6,043 bases of DNA from Bacteroidota bacterium (GTDB lineage Bacteria > Bacteroidota > Bacteroidia > Bacteroidales > P3): positions 1,540 to 7,582 of the forward strand of contig JAUNWC010000063.1 of the NCBI GenBank assembly GCA_030540495.1, given 5' to 3'. Positions 1-5,942 of this stretch are shown here, in pieces. The notes beneath the pieces were generated by a model, which worked only from the letters and a program-made list of their open reading frames with translations, did no database searches and was not told the DNA's origin. The position numbers and the translations under genes were made by a program. How positions within the stretch are numbered: the first letter of the stretch is position 1; each line of letters opens with the position of its first letter.

Positions 1-597
1 TTGAGCAAGAGAAAGTTCTTGTATGGTATTGAAAACAAAGAATAATACATAGTAGATATAGGCTCGTAATAAATAGTCGTCTAAGGCGAGAAAGTCATCA
101 AAGGAGTCTATTCGTTTGATATAATAAAAATCTTGTAGAATGGCATTATCGCCTAAATACCCCCAGGCGCAAAGAGTCTTTTTGCCGTTGTGGTTTTCTA
201 TACTAACAACAGGACGGGAGGTTTTGCCAGAGGTGAATTTGTTGTCTTGTAGTTTTCGGCGAGGATGGTTGGAGGAAATAACTTCCTCAGGGAAGACACT
301 CCTCTCCCACCCTTGCATACGAAAAGAGGTAAGGCGGAGAAAAGCAGGAGAAAAACTTGTTAGGTCAATGGCTATTCCTTTGTAATTTATCAAATCAATA
401 GAAAGATTTTGATGAAAGGTGGCATCTATAACAAGAGAGGTAGGCAAACAATAAGTCGGCAAAAGACAAAGATAATCATTGGGATATTGTTTGAGAAAAG
501 TAGTTATCATTGTCTTTAATTCCTCGTCAATGGATTGTTGAGGATGATATTCATCAAAAAGGGTTAAGCCTAAATTTACTAATTCTTCTGAGGTCAT
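1..597 (-). CDS. Putative phage structural/connector-region protein, 3' end cut by window edge
   Basis: The minus-strand frame is open from an ATG at 595-597 to the left edge, giving 199 codons (MTSEELVNLGLTLFDEYHPQ...) with no stop, so the C-terminus is missing. It starts 6 nt after the TAG of the gene before it and is the fourth minus-strand gene after scaffold and capsid. The middle carries a pattern I associate with a conserved small virion protein of Bacteroidales phages: an 'FLRLTSFRMQGWERSV' stretch (residues 86-101), then a polar 'KLQDNKFTSGKTSRPV' stretch (115-130), where that family has a GW+RPV motif followed by a Q-NK-TRG-RPV motif. Residues 167-199 (DDFLALDDYLLRAYIYYVLF onward) look like a terminal helix, so probably little is missing. 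Family likeness and position suggest a head or connector role; this is inference and no function is proven. A shorter open frame on the opposite strand (140-385) is its shadow. Confidence 0.8.
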   Translation of the reverse strand, partial: MTSEELVNLGLTLFDEYHPQQSIDEELKTMITTFLKQYPNDYLCLLPTYCLPTSLVIDATFHQNLSIDLINYKGIAIDLTSFSPAFLRLTSFRMQGWERSVFPEEVISSNHPRRKLQDNKFTSGKTSRPVVSIENHNGKKTLCAWGYLGDNAILQDFYYIKRIDSFDDFLALDDYLLRAYIYYVLFFVFNTIQELSLAQ

Positions 598-603
598 AAT
601 AAA

Positions 604-1041
604 CTATTCTTGTGTGAATAAATAACCCGATTGTTTGGCTAACTCTATCAGAACTTCGTTGCTCATCTTTTTGTTGGTCTTGGCATTAGGAAGTAAAAGA
701 GTTATCTGTTCAATAAGGTCTTGTTTGTTTTTAAAAGTCTTCTCTATAAGATTGGTAGATTCTTGTGGAGTATCTTGTTTGGAGAAAATGGTTGGCTCGG
801 CAACAAGAATAGAATCAGAATCTACATCTGAATCGGTAATTGTACTTTCTATATAGATAAGATTTTGTTGGAAAAGAGAAGTAGATTCTATAAATTTTTG
901 GAGGTCGGCATCCTTAGTGGTATATACACATTTGGTTTTGTCGTTGCCGTCAATGAAATTGATGGTTACTCTCTTTTGATTGACAAGTCCTGTTATGGAT
1001 AAGGTTCTGTGAATACGACTTCTATATGTTTTTTGTATCAT
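604..1041 (-). CDS. Small phage head-module protein, hypothetical
   Basis: This 145-residue protein lies between the capsid gene and the connector-type gene. Three parts are visible. Residues 1-62 look like a small beta-rich domain, with 'TLSITGLVNQKRVTINF' followed by 'YTTKDADLQKFIESTSLFQ' (40-58). That second pattern, a strand then 'YTT-D-LQ--IE', resembles small proteins found directly after the capsid gene in Bacteroidales phages. Residues 66-100 form an acidic, polar linker (DSDVDSDS). Residues 101-145 form a helical end (KNKQDLIEQITLLL...NEVLIELAKQSGYLF) that could be a small helix-loop-helix module. There is no signal peptide or membrane segment. The chosen ATG is preceded by A-rich sequence, typical of Bacteroidota starts. 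A minor head or capsid-decoration role is likely from position only; I cannot name it. It ends in TAG and the next gene begins 6 nt later in the same frame. Confidence 0.75.
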   Translation of the reverse strand: MIQKTYRSRIHRTLSITGLVNQKRVTINFIDGNDKTKCVYTTKDADLQKFIESTSLFQQNLIYIESTITDSDVDSDSILVAEPTIFSKQDTPQESTNLIEKTFKNKQDLIEQITLLLPNAKTNKKMSNEVLIELAKQSGYLFTQE

Positions 1042-1065
1042 AATAATAGATTTTTTTTAAAGTTT

Positions 1066-1097
1066 AGGGAGCATAGGATAAGAAATCTACACTCCCT
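1066..1097 (-). promoter_or_regulatory. Intercistronic stem-loop downstream of the capsid gene
   Basis: Arms at 1066-1076 and 1087-1097 form an 11 bp stem with a 10 nt loop in minus-strand RNA (5' AGGGAGUGUAG ... CUAUGCUCCCU). Two central pairs are U-G and G-U wobbles, which become C/A mismatches in plus-strand RNA, so the structure belongs to the minus-strand transcript. It sits about 60 nt after the capsid stop and about 25 nt before the next start codon. It is followed by ACUUUAAAAAAAA instead of a U-tract, so it is a poor classical intrinsic terminator. It could be a leaky terminator, an RNase-processing point or an mRNA 3'-end stabiliser that keeps capsid mRNA more abundant than the downstream genes. 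Confidence 0.5.
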
Positions 1098-1154
1098 TTG
1101 AACATAATAACAATAAAAATAAAAAATGAATGAATGAAAATGAAATGATTTTTT

Positions 1155-2555
1155 CTATGTTAAATCAACAAGTAGCATAGTGTCTATGTTTTGAATTTCT
1201 AAACCACAGCATTCTTCTAAGATAATGGCTTTGGCTTTCTTTTTCAAAATAGCCTCCAAATCTACTCGTTTGGCAATAGCACTCTGCAAAACTCTTCGGC
1301 GTATGTTGGTAATATCTATAATATAACCTCTGTAATCTCTTCTGCCAGCAAGTGCTTTGTGCATAACAAGGTTTATGATACCATAACCTGTGTCAAGTTT
1401 TCTAATAGAGAAACCTAATTTCTGTCCTTTTAAGTCCATAGCATCGGTTACTCTTAGGATGGTATTGTTGGCAGTCATAAGTTGAGGAATGTTTAGAATC
1501 TGTTGCATAAACAAAGGAGAAACAAACATATAACGCTCCTGTCCTCCGTTGGAGTTAGAGAATACTCTTCTACCCCACTCCTGTACGTCTTGCAAAGTTA
1601 GGACAGTAGGAGAACCAGAAGACAAATTTAAGTTATGAGTTATAACATTATCTAACAAAAAGTCATCAAAACCTCCTGTAAAATAGACATCGCCTTTGTC
1701 GGAAGATTGGGTTATCTTTCTACGTTGTCCTATAAACTGAGAAAGTTCTACTTCCATACGGTGAGCATACATAGAGGCTGAACGATATTGCTCCAACCCC
1801 CAGTTAGCCTCTTTTTCTATCATAGCCTGATAATCGGATTCGGAGACAACTTTCATATATCTTTGTGCAAAGTTGCCATCTTTCTTTGGCATTAGATTGA
1901 AGGCTTCGGAAAGAACGTCCTCCTCGTTTTTGGCTGTACCTATACGGAAGAATGTTTTGTCGTTAATGGCAAGGTCGGTAGCATTGGAATTTGTACTCTC
2001 GTCGCCATTGACAACAATAACCTTGTAGTTTTTGCCATCAACTTTTTCAACAACCTGTAAAATAAGTGGTGTGGTAGGAGTGTTGCCACGAGAAAGGTTG
2101 TTTTTGTAGTTGCGGGCAAAACCATTGGCAGTAATATCTCCACAAGCCAAAACATCGTCAGGTAATAGGTCGTAAGCCTCATTGGCTAACTCTATTTGGA
2201 ATACATCTGGGATATCATTACCTGAGCCAGTGGTTCTCTTAGCAGAATTTATGTTTGAGGTATTGGAAGAAAGGGTATATTTGCCATCGTTTTGAGTAGC
2301 CGACCAAAATTCAAAAACTTGCGACTTAGTCGGACGAGAATTGCTCTCCATACGGATAAGTTGGTCAAGTGGCGCATTATCAGGTCGGCAAACCTTAACT
2401 TGTTTTTCTACATCAAAAACATCTAATTCCTCCGTATCGGGATTTTCTAAGGTGGATTGTACTGACTGAGTTAGAGGAGTTGCTCCTCTGCCTGATATGG
2501 GGTCAGTTTTTGGCATATGCAAAAATCTTGCAAAATAATCATCGGGTCTTTTCAT
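1155..2555 (-). CDS. Probable major capsid protein (HK97-fold type)
   Basis: This 466-residue soluble protein follows the scaffold-like gene by 44 nt, the usual place for the capsid protein, and its length fits HK97-fold capsids. Supporting signs are a flexible polar N-terminus (1-75), a strand-rich region with short inserts at about 160-210 that could hold the E-loop, and a long helix-like stretch at 240-280 (YQAMIEKEANWGLEQYRSAS... MEVELSQFIGQRRKI) corresponding to the capsid spine helix. Next come 'DVYFTGGFDDFLLDNVITHN' (289-308), the pattern 'RYMFVSPLFMQQILNI' (341-356) as seen in capsid P-domains where a recombinant subunit region is probed, and a closing strand-rich end (GYIIDITNIRRRVLQ, 410-424). 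It may belong to the SU10-like capsid group (DUF5309), but I recognise that only loosely. The start ATG follows CACAAAAAAAGATAGAGAAGT. The protein forms the icosahedral shell with scaffold and portal. A smaller minus frame inside (1940-2182) is a shadow. Confidence 0.75.
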   Translation of the reverse strand: MKRPDDYFARFLHMPKTDPISGRGATPLTQSVQSTLENPDTEELDVFDVEKQVKVCRPDNAPLDQLIRMESNSRPTKSQVFEFWSATQNDGKYTLSSNTSNINSAKRTTGSGNDIPDVFQIELANEAYDLLPDDVLACGDITANGFARNYKNNLSRGNTPTTPLILQVVEKVDGKNYKVIVVNGDESTNSNATDLAINDKTFFRIGTAKNEEDVLSEAFNLMPKKDGNFAQRYMKVVSESDYQAMIEKEANWGLEQYRSASMYAHRMEVELSQFIGQRRKITQSSDKGDVYFTGGFDDFLLDNVITHNLNLSSGSPTVLTLQDVQEWGRRVFSNSNGGQERYMFVSPLFMQQILNIPQLMTANNTILRVTDAMDLKGQKLGFSIRKLDTGYGIINLVMHKALAGRRDYRGYIIDITNIRRRVLQSAIAKRVDLEAILKKKAKAIILEECCGLEIQNIDTMLLVDLT

Positions 2556-2599
2556 ACTTCTCTATCTTTTTTTGTGAATAATTACTAATATTAAAAAAA

Positions 2600-3310
2600 C
2601 TATTCTCCCATAAAGGCAAAAGGATTGCCATTGTTACGTTTTTGGCTCTCTTGTTTGACGGTGTTAGCCTCTGTGGGTTGTGGAAGACCAGAGGTGGAAC
2701 GTCTAATAGTGGTTTGCTCTATCTTTTTATTGCGACCATCTGCCAAACCTCTATTGTACTCTTGGCTCATAATATCTTTGTAGAAAAATAGATTAAGAAC
2801 ATCTTCGTCAAAGTCGTTTTCTTGTATCTTGTTGATAATAGGGAGCATTCTGTCTAATACATCTTGCGGTGTAATATTTTTGCTTTTGGCATATTCCTCT
2901 ATGGCTTGCAGACTCTTTGGCTCGTTGTCTTTAAGGCGCTTTTTTAGTTCTCTACGCGAGAGAATATCCTCACGGTGCTTGTTTATCTTGGCTTGCTTTT
3001 CTGAATCGGATAAACCTATGCCAGAACGTTTGCGTTCTAAGGCTTCCTCTAAAACGTCCTCAGGTAGAGTTAGGAGTGCGTCCTGTACATCGCCTGTCTC
3101 ACTGATGGCTTGGAAAAAATCTATAGCATCAGGATTGTTTTCCATAAGGTCTATGATGCTTGAAGAGGCTTTTTGCAAATCAGAAAGGTCGTTTTTCTTG
3201 GTATCATAACTATCCATAGCGTGTTTGTAAATAGCCTCTTGGTCATAATCAGGGTATTTTGCCTTAATTCTGTCCTCAAACTTTTGTCTATTTTTAATAT
3301 TGTCTTCCAT
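2600..3310 (-). CDS. Probable capsid scaffolding protein
   Basis: This 236-residue, highly charged, helix-rich protein has no membrane segment and no recognisable enzyme motif. It is the first gene of the minus-strand head operon, directly upstream of the capsid gene, where scaffolds usually sit. Visible parts are an N-terminal charged helix region (1-50), 'SSSIIDLMENNPDAIDFFQA' (49-68), a strongly basic and acidic coiled stretch (SEKQAKINKHREDILSRREL, 103-122), a helix with 'DVLDRMLPIINKIQEN' (150-165), and a flexible, polar C-terminal tail from about residue 198 that ends in NPFAFMGE. Composition and position match scaffolds that line the procapsid interior and are then released or cleaved; sequence alone is weak because scaffolds diverge quickly. 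I see no protease catalytic triad, so it is not obviously a protease-scaffold fusion. The ATG at 3308-3310 lies 31 nt after the mirrored -7 box. It ends in TAG. Confidence 0.65.
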   Translation of the reverse strand: MEDNIKNRQKFEDRIKAKYPDYDQEAIYKHAMDSYDTKKNDLSDLQKASSSIIDLMENNPDAIDFFQAISETGDVQDALLTLPEDVLEEALERKRSGIGLSDSEKQAKINKHREDILSRRELKKRLKDNEPKSLQAIEEYAKSKNITPQDVLDRMLPIINKIQENDFDEDVLNLFFYKDIMSQEYNRGLADGRNKKIEQTTIRRSTSGLPQPTEANTVKQESQKRNNGNPFAFMGE

Positions 3311-3341
3311 ATATGTTTGATTGTTTTCTGATTTCTGTTTG

Positions 3342-3349
3342 CAAAAATA
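3342..3349 (-). promoter_or_regulatory. Bacteroidota-type -7 promoter box for the head operon
   Basis: On the minus strand these bases read TATTTTTG, an exact match to the TAnnTTTG consensus of the primary Bacteroidota sigma factor. The box is followed by CA and then about 31 nt to the scaffold ATG, giving an expected leader of 20-27 nt. A canonical TTTG -33 element is absent at 19-21 nt upstream; instead TTATG from the central palindrome lies 23 nt upstream. It is probably the only promoter for the four minus-strand genes, as I found no other clear TAnnTTTG in their intergenic gaps. Confidence 0.6.
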
Positions 3350-3367
3350 AAAAGGTGTGATTTGTTA

Positions 3368-3388
3368 TTTTTCATAAATTATGAAAAA
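3368..3388. promoter_or_regulatory. Palindromic operator or shared -33 element between divergent promoters
   Basis: TTTTTCATAA (3368-3377) and TTATGAAAAA (3379-3388) are perfect 10 bp inverted arms around a single A at 3378. The axis at 3378 is also the exact axis of the outer inverted repeat that holds the two -7 boxes. Each arm presents TTATG 23 nt upstream of a -7 box. It may be a binding site for a dimeric phage or host regulator, or supply both -33 elements. The regulator is not in the window. Confidence 0.55.
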
Positions 3389-3406
3389 AAGTATTTTAAA
3401 GGTAAT

Positions 3407-3414
3407 TATTTTTG
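3407..3414 (+). promoter_or_regulatory. Bacteroidota-type -7 promoter box for the portal-lysis operon
   Basis: TATTTTTG matches TAnnTTTG exactly and is followed by CA, as in its mirror copy on the other strand. The portal ATG at 3442 lies 27 nt downstream, after an A-rich leader (AAGAAAGAAAAAGT) that has no Shine-Dalgarno site. A standard TTTG -33 element is missing; TTATG of the central palindrome lies 23 nt upstream. No further promoter is evident before the holin or lysozyme, so this one probably drives all three plus-strand genes. Confidence 0.6.
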
Positions 3415-3441
3415 CACAAATCTTTTTAAGAAAGAAAAAGT

Positions 3442-5457
3442 ATGGGAAATTTGAAAGAAAGTTATGGAAATAGCGATTACTCTAAGCAAAAAGAAAATTA
3501 TGATATATTAATGTATGCCAAAGATTGTTGGGACGCACTATGGAAAGTAAGGAAAACGGCAAGATATAATCGTAATATGTTGCACGGAATACAATGGACG
3601 GCAGAGGAATTGCAAGCAATACAAGAGCAAGGACAACGACCAATAACACACAATATAATATCTCAAATAATGGCTAACTTAACGGGGCAATACTTGTCTA
3701 ATAAAGGGCAACCTGTGGCAGTGGCAAGAAAAAGAGAAAGTGCTATGGCGGGAAAAATGATGTCGTTGGCAATAGAACACGTAATAAATATAAATGGAGA
3801 TAATAACCAGGATGTTAAGAATTTTACAAGATTGGCAACAGGAGGTGTAATATGTGCAAGAGTGGATTTTGGATATATCTCGGAAAAAGATAGGTATGAT
3901 GTAATAACTCAAAATATAAACCCGCATACAATGTTTTTTACTCCTTTGGTGGATGATGGAACAAAGGAAAATTTGGATATTATAGGAAGTATTTGTGAGG
4001 ATAGTATAGATGGAATTATAGTAAATTTTGCACAAGATGAACAAGACGCTGAATTTATAAAAGAAATATACCACTATAATTCAGAAGAAAAAAATAGATA
4101 TGTACGCAATAGATACTCTATGTTAGCCGAACAAGACTCTCAAAGAGTGGATAATTTGGATTTTTTGATAAGCGAGGATTATGATAAATGTAGGTATTTT
4201 GAAATATGGACTAAGGAAAGAAGACTTGTAAGAAGATACCACGACTATGCCTCAGGAGAAATAGGAATAACAGAACTAAACCTTAGAGAAATAGAACAAA
4301 TAAACGAAAAGAGAATAGAGGAATGTTTGGAGGTAGGAATAGCAGAAAACGAGGCTAAACTTATAGAAGTGGAGCAAAGATGGGAATATGTATGGAAATA
4401 TAGGTTTGTGACCACAGAGGGATATGTATTGAAAGAAGGAGAAAGTCCTTTTAATCATCAAAGCCACCCGTATATAATGGCTTTTTATGATGTGTTGGAC
4501 GGAAATATTCATCCTGTGGTATCTAATATAACAGAACTGCAAAGAGAAATCAACCACCTATATATGCAAGCCGATTTTATGAACGGAAACGGAGCAAAAG
4601 GTGTGTTGATATTTGATAAGAAAATGTTTGCTAATAGCGGAATATCTATGGAAGAGGTGCAGGAAGGTTGGACGGCTTTTAATACTGCTTTTGGTGTGGA
4701 TATACCACAAGGAAGAACATTAGACGGACTTGTAAGACAATTTTATACACAAGGAAATATTGCTCCTATTATAAGCCTGTATTCCCAAAACGTAAGTATG
4801 GCACAGCAAATAATAGGAGTAAACCAGGCAATACAAGGACAACAACCACAATCGGGGACACCTGCCGCGAGATATATGCAAGAAACGGCTAACGCACAAC
4901 TGAACTCTAAACCATTTATGCAGACAATGACAGAGTTTCAGATAAGAAAGTATAACAAAGTAATGAAAGTTATACAACAATTCTATGATGAACAAAGATA
5001 TATGGAGGTAGTAGGAAAGGAAAATATATCTTATAGAGAAGATATTGCGGATATAGACTTTGACCTATCTATAATACAGGAAATAACTACTTCTAACTAC
5101 TCTATAACAGAAGACGATAAACTATTCCAAATGGTATTGCAAGGTTTGTTGCCTGTGGATATGTATTTTGAATTATCGCATGCAGGCTTTACTAAACAAG
5201 CACTTGAATTATTGAAACAAAAGCAACAAGAACAAATGCAACAACAGATGCCTCAAAATAATATGCAAGAACAAGAAAAAACGCAAGAACAAACAGAAAT
5301 ACCGCAAGAGGCAGAAAGTAAGCAATATAACGAAATAGTAGAACAGGCTATGGAACAAATGCAACAACAAGAAATACAACAACCACAACAAGAAGAAAGA
5401 CAAACAGAAAATAATTTATGGCAACAAAAACTTTTAGAGCAATTATTAAATAAATAA
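3442..5457 (+). CDS. Phage portal protein, P22-like
   Basis: This 671-residue protein has the general layout of P22-type portals, the dodecameric ring at one capsid vertex through which DNA is packaged and ejected. Near the N-terminus 'RYNRNMLHGIQWTAEELQAI' (41-60) leads to 'GQRPITHNIISQIMANLTGQ' (64-83), the typical stretch where portals read W---(10-20)-RP--N-I---I--L-G. The middle contains strand-rich wing domain sequence, for example 'GYVLKEGESPFNHQSHPYIM' near 330-350, as in portals. Residues 474-530 (PAARYMQETANAQLNSKPFM onward) form the long helices before the crown. The last 78 residues (594-671) are one third glutamine (26 of 78) with EQMQQQ repeats, a likely helical barrel or flexible tail. 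The start is fixed by the promoter and A-rich leader. It is the first gene of an operon with holin and lysozyme. Isoleucine is mostly ATA and arginine mostly AGA, unlike the capsid-side genes. Open frames on the other strand are shadows. Confidence 0.88.
   Translation: MGNLKESYGNSDYSKQKENYDILMYAKDCWDALWKVRKTARYNRNMLHGIQWTAEELQAIQEQGQRPITHNIISQIMANLTGQYLSNKGQPVAVARKRESAMAGKMMSLAIEHVININGDNNQDVKNFTRLATGGVICARVDFGYISEKDRYDVITQNINPHTMFFTPLVDDGTKENLDIIGSICEDSIDGIIVNFAQDEQDAEFIKEIYHYNSEEKNRYVRNRYSMLAEQDSQRVDNLDFLISEDYDKCRYFEIWTKERRLVRRYHDYASGEIGITELNLREIEQINEKRIEECLEVGIAENEAKLIEVEQRWEYVWKYRFVTTEGYVLKEGESPFNHQSHPYIMAFYDVLDGNIHPVVSNITELQREINHLYMQADFMNGNGAKGVLIFDKKMFANSGISMEEVQEGWTAFNTAFGVDIPQGRTLDGLVRQFYTQGNIAPIISLYSQNVSMAQQIIGVNQAIQGQQPQSGTPAARYMQETANAQLNSKPFMQTMTEFQIRKYNKVMKVIQQFYDEQRYMEVVGKENISYREDIADIDFDLSIIQEITTSNYSITEDDKLFQMVLQGLLPVDMYFELSHAGFTKQALELLKQKQQEQMQQQMPQNNMQEQEKTQEQTEIPQEAESKQYNEIVEQAMEQMQQQEIQQPQQEERQTENNLWQQKLLEQLLNK
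5230..5369 (+). repeat. In-frame 17 bp direct repeat in the portal glutamine-rich tail
   Basis: GAACAAATGCAACAACA occurs at 5230-5246 and 5353-5369, 123 nt (41 codons) apart, in the same frame, and encodes EQMQQ at both sites. The surrounding DNA is rich in CAA triplets. This suggests expansion by slippage or a past partial duplication in the C-terminal tail. The two units are otherwise diverged. Confidence 0.6.
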
Positions 5458-5462
5458 ACACT

Positions 5463-5942
5463 ATGGAACAAATAACAAGGTATTTTATAGTAATGATAAC
5501 AACATTGGTAGGGTATTTATATCCGAGTATTGCTTATATATTGGTGAGTTTTTTATTTATAATAATAGATAATATAAGCGGGTATTTTTGCAACCAAAGA
5601 GTAAAAAAGAAATTCCCTGAGAAAGTAAAAGAGGCTAAATATAGCAGTTTTAAGGCGTGGAGAAGTATTAGAACATTGGGGTTGGCTATGAGTATAATTC
5701 TTGTGTGTTTTGTGCTTGAAACCCATATAATAAAACACTTCTCGGAAATAAAAATAACAGCGATGGTGTCTTGTCTTATCTGTGGAGTAACAGCACTGAG
5801 TATTTTGGAAAATTGGGCAACGGCTAATGAACGCGCTCCAAAATGGCTAAATGTTTTGAGGAAGTTTCTTGTAGATAAAACAGAAAGATACTTTGATAGC
5901 GATATAAACGGAGACGGAAAAATAGGAGAAAAAGAAAAATGA
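5463..5942 (+). CDS. Phage holin-like membrane protein with C-terminal calcium-loop motif
   Basis: This 159-residue protein would form the membrane lesion that lets endolysin reach the cell wall. Hydrophobic segments lie at about 7-26 and 22-42 (possibly two passes with a proline at 21), 72-90, and 98-116, giving three or four membrane spans. A basic loop separates the first and second halves (RVKKKFPEKVKEAKY, 46-60). After the last span comes 'SILENWATANERAPKWLNVL' (113-132) and 'RKFLVDKTERYFD' (133-145), a cytoplasmic tail pattern I recognise from holins of the toxin-secretion/holin type in Bacteroidales phages. The tail ends in DINGDGKIGEKE (147-158), which fits the 12-residue EF-hand/dockerin loop. 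The gene starts 5 nt after the portal stop, and its TGA overlaps the lysozyme ATG as ATGA, supporting a portal-lysis operon with coupled translation. A role in lysis is supported mainly by the lysozyme next to it. Confidence 0.8.
   Translation: MEQITRYFIVMITTLVGYLYPSIAYILVSFLFIIIDNISGYFCNQRVKKKFPEKVKEAKYSSFKAWRSIRTLGLAMSIILVCFVLETHIIKHFSEIKITAMVSCLICGVTALSILENWATANERAPKWLNVLRKFLVDKTERYFDSDINGDGKIGEKEK

Larger units (their letters stand above)
3340..3416. repeat. Outer 11 bp inverted repeat carrying both -7 boxes
   Basis: TGCAAAAATAA (3340-3350) and TTATTTTTGCA (3406-3416) are perfect inverted copies separated by 55 bp. They share the centre 3378 with the inner palindrome. The stretches between inner and outer arms (3351-3367 and 3389-3405) match as complements at only about 6 of 17 positions, so symmetry is confined to the presumed functional boxes. 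Confidence 0.7.

Noticed and set aside
140..385. Plus-strand open frame of 81 codons
   Set aside because: Lies opposite the partial minus-strand gene, whose frame is open over the entire 597 nt and shows phage-family patterns; the plus product has no coherent domain.
1120..1154. AATG tandem run with flanking A and T tracts as a terminator
   Set aside because: Only a 7 bp pure A/T stem with a long loop; too weak to call, and low-complexity DNA gives this by chance.
2829..3209. Plus-strand open frame of 126 codons opposite the scaffold gene
   Set aside because: Ser/Leu/Arg-rich composition typical of an antisense shadow of a charged helical protein, and no promoter or A-rich start region.
3340..3416. 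Invertible promoter (phase-variable switch) flanked by inverted repeats
   Set aside because: The -7 boxes lie within the repeats and the inner site is palindromic, so inversion would change nothing functionally; no recombinase gene is present in the window.
3422..3440. CTTTTT/AAAAAG hairpin in the portal leader
   Set aside because: Six weak pairs in an A-rich leader; more simply explained as the A-rich ribosome-loading sequence of Bacteroidota genes.
3679..4074. Minus-strand open frame of 131 codons opposite the portal gene
   Set aside because: Composition rich in Tyr, Ile, Cys and Ser arises from the complement of A-rich portal codons; the portal frame has clear family motifs.
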